64,000 bases of DNA from Spirometra erinaceieuropaei (GCA_902702965.1 CACRXP010000066.1:581494-645493), one strand, 5' to 3'; counted from the stretch's first letter, positions 1 to 11,245 are shown. Program-made: numbers and translations. The notes: generated by a model from the sequence alone, not told the origin.

Positions 1-5
1 GATCC

Positions 6-358
6 TTGTCTAGAAGTGATGGCATCCAGGGTTCATACTTAGAACTATATCATAAATACGGTCTTCGACCACTCTGGATCAGAAGACTTCAAAATGGTCT
101 AAACTTCCTATTCAAGGTCACCCAAGATCAAGATATTCTCAAAATGAATTTACTTACCAACCAAAACGCCCCTAGAAACACCAGAAATAGCGAGGATATT
201 ATAAAGATTCCCAAATTCACAAAGTCCCAACGATCAAATTTCTACACCATAAGATATGCGACTATCTGGAATTCTCTTCCAGGTTATATCCGGAAAAGTC
301 GAACCCTAATCGAATTTAAAATAAAAACTAAGAAATTCCTCTCAAATAACAATACACA
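6..358 (+). mobile_element. CR1-like LINE, C-terminal end of ORF2
   Basis: An open frame of about 118 codons runs up to an assembly gap. Its last part has the pattern usual for the region after the reverse transcriptase in CR1/Jockey-type LINEs: a basic stretch, then 'IWNSLPGYIRKS' and a final 'FKIKTKKFL'. No RT motifs are present, so this is only the 3' end of an element. It is probably joined to the 3' UTR that follows the gap, because an element with a near-identical tail lies at 12139-12240 on the other strand. Family assignment is by pattern, not by search. Confidence 0.6.
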
Positions 359-360
359 TT

Positions 361-537
361 NNNNNNNNNNNNNNNNNNNNNNNNNNNNNNNNNNNNNNNN
401 NNNNNNNNNNNNNNNNNNNNNNNNNNNNNNNNNNNNNNNNNNNNNNNNNNNNNNNNNNNNNNNNNNNNNNNNNNNNNNNNNNNNNNNNNNNNNNNNNNNN
501 NNNNNNNNNNNNNNNNNNNNNNNNNNNNNNNNNNNNN
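361..537. other. Assembly gap (177 N)
   Basis: Run of N inside the LINE 3' end. The frame on either side cannot be connected with certainty. Confidence 0.99.
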
Positions 538-680
538 GCCAGGCACCCGAAGCAAATGAAGTCAAAGTGCAGTTGAAATTGACGAGTTTGTTTTAGGTTT
601 TTTTCCTGAGTTCAAAGGGGACTGACAGTGCCCAAGGGGCGCTACAATAAACCTATTCTATTCTATTCTATTCTATTCTG
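538..680 (+). mobile_element. LINE 3' UTR with pentamer tail
   Basis: The segment holds GAGTTCAAAGG, a small potential hairpin (ACT-GAC-AGT with flanking GGG/CCC), then AATAAA and a (TATTC)n tail near 655-679. The same layout recurs on the minus strand at 12139-12240, and in related form at 52860-52921 (+) and 54627-54720 (-). I read it as the 3' recognition end of a CR1-like LINE. Confidence 0.65.
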
Positions 681-754
681 CTTCGTTTGATGTGGATTGG
701 CGCCATGAGTAAAAAAACACACGGCTCAACTTCTGCCATGCTTGCAATCAAACA

Positions 755-1345
755 TTCACAAGCTAAGACTGGAGCAGAAAGGTATTTACGACCAAATACT
801 GCGGAATGTCAATAATGGGGTTGGAGGACACTTCTTCCTAGATGCGCCAGGAGGGACTGGCAAAACGTTCCTACTACGACCGATTCTGACGACAATTCGA
901 TCCAATAAATGACATAGCCCTAGCACTTGCATCCCCGTTATAGCTGCAACTCTGCTACCTGGCAGAAAACCCGTTCATTCAGTTTCGAAATTGCCTTTGA
1001 ACGCGCAATTCATTGAAACTCCCGCGTGTAACATTTCCAGAGCATCCGGCATGGGAAAAGTACTGCAGAAATGCAAACCTATTGTTTGGGATGAATGCAC
1101 AATGGCGCAAAAAAGCGCTCGAGGCCCCTGATCGAGCACTGCAGGATTTGCGAGGAAACAGCAGACCATTTCCGATGCACTGCTACTGCTTGCAGGAGAC
1201 TTCAGGCCACCACTGCCTGTAATTGCTCGATCGACACCAGTTGGCGAAATAAATGCCCGCCGTCACCACTTACTCGGGAATTCTCGAGCGCGACTGGGTG
1301 CAGTAAACAATTGCGCTGACTTCGACAGCGGCTAGAAGGACAATC
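755..1345 (+). pseudogene. Decayed Helitron-type PIF1 helicase
   Basis: Read in shifting frames, this stretch encodes a PIF1-family DNA helicase. A Walker A motif (APGGTGKT) sits at 845-868, preceded by 'FFLD' and followed by 'FLLRPILTTIRSN'. A Walker B-like 'IVWDECTMAQKSALE' spans about 1080-1124, and 'LLLAGDF' then 'LPVIARSTP' follow. PIF1 helicases with this motif series in repeat-rich animal DNA are typically the helicase part of Helitron rolling-circle transposons. The frame is broken by a stop near 908 and several frameshifts, so it is inactive. No Rep domain is seen. Confidence 0.75.
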
Positions 1346-1371
1346 CTGGGTTTCGCACGCAATACATACCG

Positions 1372-2790
1372 CTAACCGGTGGCCTTACATTTTTCTCCGT
1401 TGGGAATGTATTCCTTCTTCTTGCCCTTATTTTCCAATGCATCTTTTTGAGCCACAGCAACGCGTGGCGGGGTCCAGCTAGTAGTTTCTAAAACTGCCCC
1501 GGTCAATGGCTGGATGGTCGGAAGCGGAGTGATCGAGTATTCAATGAACGTTTTGGACAGGAAATCATTGAAGCTATCAGCGGTTAACTGGGCATCAACT
1601 ATGGGATTTCCAAGAGCGTCTCGGAGGATGGGATGCTGCGTCTTTCTGTGAGTTCGTATTTTTCTAGAGAAAAGTTTCGAGACATTTAACGAATGGTTTT
1701 CGGTAAACTGAACCTCTTCGGCTAACTGTTTTTCTTCAGACAGTCTCTTAGCTCGATCAAAAATATCACGAATCAAGGGCAGAACAGAAACATCGTTCTG
1801 AATATGGAAACGACGATAAAGCCTGCGCAATCTGCGACGAAAGGGTAGGGGTAGGAAAACCTCATCCCCAACATTAATAATTTTCTTACGGGGAACAAAA
1901 CGAGAAATAAGCGGATCCAAAATTTCGTACAGATTTGCAGTGCAAACATTTACATCCGAACTAAGGAAGAAATCAGTCCAGTCGTAGGAATTAAGGTGTG
2001 TTAATAATTCGGTTGAGCGAGCTGAACGGAAATTGCGGAAAAAGCTATACTTTGGGGACGAAGTTTTTTCAGCCTCGAATTCCAACGTTGAAACAACTAT
2101 GTCATGGTCTGAGCCCCCCAGGGGGCCAAGGAATGACACCGACGATGGCATGCAGCCTCTACAGAAAATTAGGTCAAGTATGCTTGAGCCTCGGGTGGGA
2201 AAATCGACAACCTGATTCCACATCGCAACATCTACAGCCTCAAGAAAGTTTTCGAACCTTCTTGGGCCTGAAGGCGGAGACCAGCGGACTTCGGGAAGAT
2301 TAAAGTCACCCGCAACCAATTGACACTTAAAGCTTGAGTCGGCCGCAGCATGAAATGCCTGTGAGAGTAAACGATCAAAGTTGTCGTTGGCGTTGGGAGG
2401 ACGATAGACGCAGCCAACGAGTAAGGAGAACTTATTTTTTAGTGCAACCTGGAGCCAGCAGCTGCCTTCTACTGCGGAAAAATGCGGGAGGACAAGGGAC
2501 AAAAATGTAAGTGTTTGCTTAACGTAGACGCAGCTGCCCCCACCACGGCTATCTTGGCGATCATTTCGAATGCAATTATAGCCTAGAAGCGAGAGTTCGG
2601 AGTCAGCTACTGAGGCTGATGCCCACGTCTCAGTTACTAAAACAATGTCAGGACAATGGACGAACACCAGAGTCTGAAGCAATGGCGTCTTATTAAGCAA
2701 GGATCTGGCATTTAAAACAAAAAGTTTGAAGGGAAAGGCTATTAGTTTTTGAGGGAGGTGGGCTACATCGTCCAGTTCTGGGCTGCCCAC
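1372..2790 (-). mobile_element. CR1-like LINE ORF2: AP-type endonuclease and linker, RT missing
   Basis: The frame encodes an apurinic/apyrimidinic-type endonuclease of a non-LTR retrotransposon, which would nick target DNA to prime reverse transcription. Visible motifs in order are 'LNARSLLNK' (N-terminal Asn), 'VTETW' (catalytic Glu), 'VYRPPNAN', 'VAGDFNLP' and 'GGSDHDIV' (catalytic SDH). A linker of about 200 residues follows, and the frame ends near 1372 before any RT motif. LINE copies usually lose their 5' end; this one keeps ORF1 and endonuclease but has lost its 3' half, next to the helicase relic at 755-1345. ORF1 lies just upstream on the same strand. Confidence 0.8.
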
Positions 2791-3137
2791 GGAGCAAATG
2801 GTCTAGATGCAACCATCCGGTTTTGCAAAAAATTTTGTGGCATCGAAAACTTCTGACGTGGATAAAAAGGGATAGGACTTGGGGGAGGGAATGACGGGCA
2901 GGTGAACTGGTAACCATTGCTAACTAACTTATTTTCAGCTGGAAATCCGCGGGGCAGATACTGCAACGTATTCCCGCCGGAACGAAACTGAGGATCGGAT
3001 GAATTAACTGATTCAGTATGGACATTATCATGAGGAATAAATTGGTAAAACGGCCGTGGAGGAAACAAGTTAGGGGGTGGGGGACGCATTGTTTCCATTG
3101 GAGCAAGAGTTTTATTAAACGGCGGAAAAATCGGCAT
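2763..3137 (-). mobile_element. Proline-rich frame linking LINE ORF1 to ORF2
   Basis: An open frame of 124 codons rich in Pro, Phe and Asn lies between ORF1 and the endonuclease and overlaps the end of the ORF1 frame. It may be the natural C-terminus of ORF1 displaced by a frameshift near 3137-3170, since the ORF1 frame ends abruptly at 2924. No domain is recognised. Confidence 0.4.
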
Positions 3138-4141
3138 ATTCGGCCTAAATGCCTCGATATGAGGGCTGGGGGCAGTTGAGAACCCGCTACGTTTTGAGTC
3201 AGGGTATTTGAGGCATTGTTAGCCGATTGTGGAGGAAAAGATTTTATAATGGTGCTGGATTTACTGGGTGTCCGAGTGGCTGAGACAGCAATTGGATTTG
3301 CCTTTGACTTAGACACATGCTTAGGCTTACTAGGGGTTGCTGGGGGAGTCGATAGAGGCGTGTTTATACCAGGCGTGGTGGTGTGTTTAAAGAGCTCAGC
3401 ATTAAAAGTAGTCGAATTCCCTACGGAATTGACTATGCCGTGATGTGCAGATGCCGCAGATGGTGTTGTAGAGGACTTATTCAGACTGACAGTAGGTGTC
3501 ATTATCTTGGTGCTGGTTTTTGCCGATTTTAATTTATTCAGTCTTCGCTGCAGGGGTGTGAGGTCTGGCGAAACGGAGCAGCGCCATTTACGGCAGATGT
3601 CTCTAGTTATCTCCCTACTCGACAAGATAAAATCGACTTCTATCATGGAGAAAAGGGTAACTAGTATCGGCGCATTACGGCTAAGCGAGCGAAGTCGCTT
3701 AGCTTGTGCGACACTGACACTCAAGCCACAACTTTGTAGGAATACATGCGCTCCCTCCCTAGCATATAGGTGGCTCGGAATGTTTCGCAGTACGAAATTA
3801 TGCTTACGTTTAATTCTTTCCTCAGTTTCCGAACTTATTACCCCAATAAGTTTAAAAGTTTGTTCAAGCACTTTTTCAGAAGTGCCGTTTATGTCGCCAT
3901 AAATCAGCTGATCGATTATTTCGCCGGCTGATGGCCTGCTACGACTAGCAGAGGCGTATTTTGGGACGACTGAAGGGTCGAGAGGTTCTACATGTACTAA
4001 AGGGATTTGTGAGTTAATCAGATCTGCAGACGGCGAAGAACATACGCTGGCGTCTGCCATGTCTTCAGTCACGATTTTAGCACCCAAAGACGGTGGGGAG
4101 GCCGCAAGCTTTCGCCGTTTAGCACGTGCTCTGCGGGGCAT
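2924..4141 (-). mobile_element. LINE ORF1-like nucleic-acid-binding protein
   Basis: The 405-codon frame starts MPRRARAKRRK, a strongly basic N-terminus. A middle section reads 'KRKHNFVLRNIPSH', then 'AKRLRSLSRNAPILVTLF' and 'SPDLTPLQRRLNKLK', the order seen in ORF1 proteins of CR1-like LINEs. That region binds RNA/DNA and is usually described as RRM-like. The rest is Ser/Thr/Pro-rich low complexity. It is the first ORF of the same element as the endonuclease at 1372-2790. The exact 5' limit of the element is not visible. Confidence 0.65.
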
Positions 4142-4259
4142 TACAGACAGGAAAGTTTTTCGTTACAGAAGAAGGGTCAACACGTTGCCAACGTACGGAA
4201 AATCGCACTTAATAGCAAGTGCTGGATGGAAGGTCGGATGGAACCTTGCGTCGGCACCG

Positions 4260-4739
4260 TCGTGACGTGGTTCGTCTCTGCACGCCGCTGGACAGACGGT
4301 GACGGGATGTATCTCCACATCGACATCGTCTTGACGCGCCCACCTACGCCGTCGGAGACCGCGGCTTACGGCGAATTCGAGTCGCTCTCCACTACAACCC
4401 GAATTCGTGGTCCCATAGTGGTGTTGGGCCGTGCCACAAGGGCACATGGCAGCCCTATTCAGGGATGGCACTGCCAGCCTCCACGAGGGGAAGGGCCTAG
4501 AAAAGGTGGCCTAAACATTGCTGGGTACCACGCCGTCTCCAGGCTAACCAGGGCCGCAGACGTCTTATCATGGTCGAAACAATCAAAATCGAAACAACAA
4601 CAATACCAATAACAGCAACAACCATACTCATTATCCTCATCCTACCTCTTCTTCCTCTTCCTCTGCCTATTCTTCTCCCTCGTCACCTTCTTCTCCATCT
4701 CCTTCCCGTCGTCCCACTCGTTGTTGCCAGACTGGCAGG
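4260..4739 (+). mobile_element. Probable 5' UTR of RTE-like LINE
   Basis: This GC-rich, gene-free stretch leads directly into the endonuclease frame. From about 4590 it becomes CAA-rich and then CTT/CTC-rich. The frame upstream of 4740 is open for some codons, so the protein may begin before the annotated start. Assignment as a 5' UTR rests on position only. Confidence 0.4.
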
Positions 4740-5343
4740 GTGAGCCCACTCACTCTGGCAGCCTGGAATGTTCGTTTCCTTTTAGACAATTCGAGGAGCA
4801 ACCGACCGGAACGGAGGACGGCGCTCGTGGCACGAGAGCTGGCGCGCTACAAGGTGGACATCGCCGCACTCAGCGAGACCCGTTTCTCCGAACAAGGCCA
4901 ACTGGAGGAGGTAGGTGCCGGCTACACCTTCTTCTGGAGCGGCCGACCCAGGGCAGAGCGACGGGACGCGGGTGTCGCCTTCTCCATTCGGAACGACATC
5001 GTGGGACGACTGCTTTGTTTGCCGCAGGGCATCAACGATCGCCTGATGAGCCTCCGCCTGCCTCTCTGGGGAGGCAAATTCGCCACCATCATCAGCGCCT
5101 ACGCTCCGACGATGACCAACCCCGACGCCGTCAGTGACAAATTCTACGAGGACCTGCACGCCCTCTTGGCGACTGTGTCGAAGGCGGACAAGTTGATTGT
5201 CCTTGGTGACTTCAACGCCCGCGTCGGCACAGACCATACTGCCTGGAGAGGAGTGCTGGGTCCCCACGGTCTCCGCGGCTCAAACGACAACGGCCTGCTG
5301 CTTCTCCGCACCTGCGCAGAACACCGCCTCCAGCGGGAAAGCA
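4740..5343 (+). mobile_element. RTE-like LINE: AP endonuclease, truncated
   Basis: The frame encodes the start of an AP-type endonuclease: 'LAAWNVRFL' with the catalytic Asn, 'AALSETRF' with the catalytic Glu, '[11 protein letters not shown]', 'TIISAYAPT' and '[14 protein letters not shown]'. It ends soon after '[14 protein letters not shown]'. The final SDH/TDH section and the linker are missing, and RT sequence begins in another frame immediately afterwards. An internal deletion of perhaps 1 kb is the simplest explanation. The copy is therefore defective. Confidence 0.8.
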
Positions 5344-6714
5344 CCCGTATCGGACGCAATCCCTGATGAGGTCTACAAGCGCGGAGGTCCCCAACTCATG
5401 GATCACCTGACTGCGCGCTTCCAAGAAATGTGGCGTCAAGGCGAAGTCCTGCAAGATTTCAAACACGCAACCATCGTGCATCTCTACAAGCGCAAAGGGA
5501 ATCGCCAAGTCTGCGACAATCACCGCGGCATCTCCCTGCTGATCATCGCCGGGAAGATCTTCGCACGAATCCTCCTCAACCGCCTCAATAACCATCTGGA
5601 ACAGGGCCTTCTGCCGGACAGCCAATGCGGCTTCCGTCGTCATCGTGGGACCACGGATATGATCTTCGCCGCCCGTCAACTTCAGGAGACATGTCAGGAG
5701 ATGCGGACCCACCTGTACTCTATCTTCGTGGACCTGACGAAAGCCTTCGACACGGTGAATCGTGAAGGACTGTGGAAGATCATGCAGAAATTCGGCTGTC
5801 CGGAGCGATTCACTCAGATGGTGCGTCAGCTGCACGACAATATGATGGCGCGAGTCACGGACAGCGGAACTGTCTCTGAGGCATTCGCAGTGACTAACGG
5901 AGTGAAGCAGGGCTGCGTACTGGCGCCTACCCTCTTCAGTCTCATGTTCTCTGCCATGCTGATGGACGCCTACCGCGACGAACGCTCCGGGATCCGCATC
6001 GCCTACAGGACGGACGGTCATCTCCTGAATCAACGGCGGATGCACTTCCAATCGCGCGTATCCACAACCACCGTTCACGAACTCCTCTTCGCCGACGACT
6101 ACGCCCTAAACACCTCCTCGGAAGAGCAGATGCAACGGAGCATGAACCTGTTCTCTGCCGCCTGCGAGAACTTCGGTCTGGTCATTAACACGCAGAAGAC
6201 GGTGGTGATGCATCAACCGCCACCCAACTCAGCCACAGCCCCCAACGCGCCGCCGCAAATCAGCGTGAACGGAACCCAACTGCAGGTGGTGGAGAACTTC
6301 CCGTACCTGGGCAGTACTCGCTCCCGCAACACCAAGATCGACGACGAAGTCGCCAACAGGATCTCGAAAGCCAGTCAAGCCTTCGGTCACCTCCAAAGCA
6401 CAGTTTGGAATCGCCACGGTCTTCAGCTGAGCACGAAGCTGAAGATGTACAAGGCCGTCATCCTGCCGACACTACTGTATGGAGCGGAGACTTGGACAGT
6501 GTACGCAAAGCAGGTACGTCCTCTGAGCCACTTCCACCTCAGCTGTCTTCGACGCATCCTGAGGCTAAAGTGGCAGGATCGAATCCCCGACACTGATGTG
6601 CTGGATTGGACGGGAATCCTCAGCATCTACGCCATACTGAGGCAAATGCAGCTGCGTTGGAGCCGCCACCTGGTGCGCATGGACGACGAGCGACTACCCA
6701 AACGACTCTTCTAA
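5344..6714 (+). mobile_element. RTE-like LINE reverse transcriptase
   Basis: A long open frame encodes the RT that would copy element RNA at the nicked target. Visible motifs are 'DNHRGISLL', '[12 protein letters not shown]', motif A '[13 protein letters not shown]', motif B '[14 protein letters not shown]' and motif C '[10 protein letters not shown]' with both catalytic Asp. A thumb region follows, with 'FPYLGS' and 'LYGAETW'. The frame ends at a TAA after 'LPKRLF', where related elements appear to read on (one-base change), and a frameshift near 6770 follows. The RT core itself looks intact, but the element cannot be autonomous because the endonuclease is truncated. Confidence 0.85.
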
Positions 6715-7765
6715 GGAGACTTCGCGACGGGTTCTCGCCGTCAAGGAGGACAGATTCGCCGTTACAAGGATACCTGAAATCCTCCCTGAAATGCCTGCAA
6801 ATCAACCCCACCAACTGGGAGGGACTCGCACTCGATCGACCGACCTGGAGGAGGACAGTGAAGACAGGCGCTGCGATCTACGAAGCCAACCGCATTGCTG
6901 CCGCCAAAGCGGAACGTGAAACCCGCAAATCACAACTTCGCCCAGTAAGCAACGCCGCCGCACAACCGCTTTCAACGTGTCCTCGATGTCAACGGACATT
7001 CCGTGCTCGAATCGGACTTGTTGGACATCTTCGGATTAAATGCGCCTCTCGAACGGCACCAACCATCGTCCCCCCGCCTGCCTCTTCCTCCTCCTCTCCG
7101 CCGCCAACTAACCCTGACAATTCTTCTGACCCACCACTTCCATCCTCCTTCTCCTTCTCCTCCTCCAACAACAACCGCAACCACCCCCCCCCTCTCCCGA
7201 TTCCAGTGATGAGGATCAGGACTACACCTGCCCTCACTGCGACCGTACCTTCACCTCACACATCGGCCTGGTCGGTCACTTGCGAATCCATCGCACAGAG
7301 ACTGGCGAACCAGTGCGTGAAGCACCAACCTACACCCACCGCACTCGCCTCCACTGCCCACACTGCCCTCGCACCTTCAGGCATCGCATGGGCCTTTTCG
7401 GCCACGTGCGCATCCACGAGAGCGGCCTTGACCGCACTCCCGACACATCCACCACATCCGACACATCCACCGTGCACACCCCCACCCTCGTTCCATTCGT
7501 CCGCGCCACCACCACCACGGCCGCCTCCTCTGTAGCTGACACTGACACCGCCGACTTCTCATGCCCACACCGCCCACTCGCATTCACCTCACGCATCGGC
7601 CTGGTCGGTCACTTGCGAATCCATCGCACAGAGACTGGCGAATCAGTGCCTGGAGCACCTACTTATACGCACCAAGCTCGTCTCAACTGCCCACACTGTC
7701 CTCGCAATTTCAGGCATCGCATGGGCCTATTCGGCCACATGCGCATCCACGACGACCTGCGGTAG
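6715..7765 (+). mobile_element. C-terminal domain of RTE-like LINE with C2H2 zinc fingers
   Basis: After the stop at 6714 the protein continues in shifted frames: 'NPTNWEGLALDRPTWRRTV', then 'CPRCQRTF..GLVGHLRI', a Ser/Pro-rich spacer, and further C2H2-type units. These include 'CPHCDRTF..HLRIH', 'CPHCPRTFRHRMGLFGHVRIH' and, after a Thr-rich spacer, 'CPHCPRNFRHRMGLFGHMRIH' just before the TAG at 7763. One unit reads CPHRPLAF and has lost a Cys. I count about five finger-like units. They probably bind nucleic acid. At least two frame breaks make this copy a relic. Confidence 0.75.
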
Positions 7766-8762
7766 ACAACCGCCGGTCACACCACACATTCACTCACTCC
7801 CTACCTCCTCCACCACAACCATAACCCCACCAGAAATCAAGACTCACACACCTCATGCACCCAACTGCCACCTCCCATGCAAGTGGGAAGTCCGCATCTC
7901 GACTCGGTCCCCATGCGGCTTCGGCCGCACGGGGACTTGAGTCCGAGACTATCCCGACACGTCAAGCGTCGTGGATAGGAAGGTTGCTGATTGACGCCCG
8001 CTCCCGGTTCACGCAGTTCGTCGCGTTGTGTGTGTGTGTGTGTGTGTTGTGTGGAGTGGCGGACTGGTGGGAAGGGGACGGGCTGAAACAGCACCATCCA
8101 CAGCACTCTCACGCAAGTGAGAGACACGCCGTTCAACCCCCGTTGTGTGAAATCCTGGTGTTGTGTGTATGGGGGCCAGGTCGTGCCGTGGCGCGCGCGG
8201 TCATGGTCAGTCGACCATGACAGCCACCGCGCCCATTCCCCACTCCAGTCTGCTGACCGGCTCGGACAGCGGCTGGGGTGTGGGAGTGGGAAGGGAGAGT
8301 GAGGTCGACGACTCAGCGCACTTTCTCCTCACTATAAATAATCTGACTCGTTTGAAGCTATCACGGTGCGCTAAAAGTCGTGGCTTGGAAAGTTGCCAAC
8401 TGACGGGGTATCTTGGACCTCCTCCTTGACCGGAGGCGGTCTGAGAGTCAGGCTGCAATGGCCCCTTTTTAATGTGGCCTTTATGGCACTCCCATCACTG
8501 TGTGGGATCCGAGCCAGGCGTTGGCGGCACGCCCAGGTGCGGCTTCGGTCGTGCCAGCCTCCAAATCTCTCTTGTGTTGGTTGAAATCCTGGTTATTTGT
8601 TGTGTGGACCAGGGGGTGTGGTGGAACGCAGAGGTGAGGATCCGTCCGAGCCATCCACCTGCGGCCTCTTTCGTCTCCGGTTTTCTTAACTCTGTCTTGA
8701 CACCGGGCTTGGGCGAGGGAGGAGGAGAGAGTGTAGGTAGATGCTACGCAAGTCTACCGGCA
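7766..8762. other. Gene-free repeat region with (TG)n
   Basis: No gene is seen. The first part is probably the 3' UTR of the preceding LINE. A (TG)n microsatellite lies near 8027-8048. Positions about 8325-8490 match 34530-34680, so they belong to a dispersed repeat. The rest is unassigned. Confidence 0.5.
8325..8490 (+). repeat. Dispersed repeat, copy 1
   Basis: Shared blocks with 34530-34680 include AAATAAaTCTGAC, GTTGCCAACTGAC, TCAGGCTGCAATGGC and the CTTTATGGC stretch, in the same order and strand. The element type is unknown. Confidence 0.55.
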
Positions 8763-9735
8763 CTATAAACCCCTGCGTAAGTCACCGTCCCTGCTCCCAT
8801 TGCTGCTGCAACTGTGGGGCACACGGTGTACATCATCGAAACCGATGGTCGAACTGTCATGTATAGATGGTGACATCACGACATTTGCGGGTAGGGCATT
8901 CCATGTTTTCAGCAGCTGAACAGAGAAGGAGAACTTCCGCACATCCAGCCTTGCTTGCTGAGTGCGCAGTTTAAACGGGTGACCTCGGAGGTTGGTCGTG
9001 GTAGTAAATTCAAAAAGTCCTCGAAGGCCAGGCTGCAATCCAACCCCTTTACATTGCGGAATGCTTGCAAGAGATCCCGCGAGGTGTCCAGTAACTCAAA
9101 GGAAAGAGGTTCAGATTTACTAGGCGGGTTGCATAAGGAAAGGAGCTTTTACCCCTAACCATCTTCGTGGCTCTCCTCTGAACTCTTTCGAGGCAGTTTT
9201 AATCCTAAACCGCCCATGGTCCCCAGGCTTGTATGCCGTATTCCAAGTGCGGACGCACGAATGTTTCAAATGTCTTTGAGAAATGCGTCATCCTCAAAAT
9301 GCATAAATGAATGCTTGATGGCGTACACTGCGGACATCGCGCCTTTTGTCACTCTCGAACACTGAGTGGATGGTTTTAGGGACATTATCGTCAGCACACT
9401 GAGGCCCTTTTGGGCTTCGAAGTATCGTAAGCTGCACCACTCTGAAAGTAGCTTCTTGTGCTGGCGGATCTGGCTGTGTTGCTTAAACTGAGTATGCCAC
9501 AACTACCAACGTTAAACACCAGGATCAAACGGTTTGACCACTCCCCCAACCGATTTAGGCGCATCTGCAGTTTGTCTTTGCCCACAGGACACCCCAGACT
9601 GCCCTTAATATCTTCATGTCGTCTGCATACACTGATGCATTGTAGTCCATGGCTCTTGCACAGTCGTCCACGTATATTAAAATTGGTCCCAGTTCTGATC
9701 CATGGGGGACACCACCCTTGACCACAGCAGCTGAA
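8763..9735 (-). mobile_element. CR1-like LINE RT relic
   Basis: Read on the minus strand, motif B 'GGVPHGSELGPIL' and motif C 'VYADDMKI' occur between about 9735 and 9590. The post-RT segment 'LRGHPFKLRTQQARLDVRKFSFSVQLLKTWNALP' lies near 9000-8880. Several frameshifts separate these blocks, so the copy is dead. It abuts a CR1 copy in the opposite orientation at about 9736, which suggests insertion of one into the other or a rearrangement. Confidence 0.75.
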
Positions 9736-9736
9736 A

Positions 9737-11245
9737 CCTGCCAAATCGCCGGGCCCAGATAGAATTCCCGCCCTAGCACTTCGCGAACTTGCTAATGAAC
9801 TGTGTAAACCCTTATCCGCAATATTTCAAAAGTCATTTGAAGACGGCGAGCTACCGGAAGAATGGAAGTGCGCACTGATTACTCCGATCCATAAAGGAGG
9901 CTCAAGACTTGACTGCGGAAATTATCGTCCTGTCAGTCTTACTTGCATCGCGTGTAAAATAATGGAACGCATTATCAAAAGACACTTGATGAAATACCTG
10001 GAACAGAATAAAATATCGTGCGATGCCCAACACGGCTTTCGTCCAGGGCGCTCCTGCCTAACGAGTGTTCTTTACTCACACGAGAAATGGACACGAGCTA
10101 CCGATAAGGGTTTTCCAGTAGATGTCATATTTTTTGACTTCAAGAAGGCCTTTGACAGTGTCCCACACAGGCTTCTTTTGCAAAAGATCTGGGATGTAGG
10201 GATTCAAGGTAGAATGTTTAAGTGGATCAGAAGTTTTCTGTCCTCCAGACTACAAAGAGTCGTCGTTAGTAATTCTAACTCGGAATGGATAAAGGTGGAA
10301 AGTGGTGTCCCACAGGGTTCTGTCTTAGGCCCAGTACTCTTCCTGATTTATGTTAATGACTGCATCAGGGAAGTGAATTGCGAGGCTCTCATGTTCGCGG
10401 ATAACATAAAAATATGGAGTGAATTCAAGTGTGATGATGACGCAGAGAAGTTGCAGTCGAACATCAACAAACTGTGTGCTTGGTCGAACAGATGGCTTTT
10501 GAAGTTTAACGTGTCCAAATGCGTGGTTTTGCACCTGAACACCGGCCGCAATGCCTCTCCCAAACACCAGTACTATATTGACGGGACGAGGTTAGAAACT
10601 GTGGAAAGACACAGAGATCTGGGTGTATGGACGACCACAAACCTATCGCCATCAGAACACTGCAGAAAGATGGTCCAGAAGGCAACTAGTACTCTACACT
10701 GGATCAGACGTGCATTTAAAATATTTCCTCCCGAACTCTTCGAAAGACTCTTTGGTGTCTTTGTAAGACCTCATCTAGAGTATGGAATGCCAGCAGCTTC
10801 ACCATGGATGAGGAAGGATATCGACTTACTCGAACAGGTGCAACGCAGAGCGACAAAGATAGTCGACGGTCTAAAGCATTTATCTTATCAGGAGAGGCTA
10901 AATTTGCTTGGCCTATTCCCTCTCTCTTATAGACAAATAAACTGCAGTCTACTCTGGACGTTCCGGATTGTTCGCGGCCAGGGTTGCTCATTAAGAGCAG
11001 AGGATTTCTTTGAGTTCGCCCGTGCAAACCAACTACGCGGCCATGCATTCAAAGTCGGGAATGAGCGCACACGTTTAGACCGACGAAAATTTTCATTCAG
11101 CCAGCGGGTTGTCAGGCCGTGGAACTCGCTTCCAAGCGAGATGGTGACGGCTGACACAGTTTGTGTGTTTAAAAGAAAACTTGCTCGCCTAGTTTTCGAC
11201 AGAAATCGGCATGTACATCATGCCTATGCACAGCCAGTTTTGTAA
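9737..11245 (+). mobile_element. CR1-like LINE, near-intact RT and C-terminus
   Basis: An uninterrupted frame runs from 'PAKSPGPDRIPA' through the RT to a stop at 11245. Motifs in order are 'NYRPVSLTC', 'HGFRPGRSC', motif A 'IFFDFKKAFDSVPH', motif B 'GVPQGSVLGPVLF', motif C 'MFADNIKIW', and the C-terminal 'RKFSFSQRVVRPWNSLP'. Motif C should be [YF]XDD; here the second Asp is Asn, which would inactivate polymerisation in known RTs. The 5' half (ORF1 and endonuclease) is absent, as in a typical 5'-truncated insertion. This is the youngest-looking CR1 copy in the window. Confidence 0.88.
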
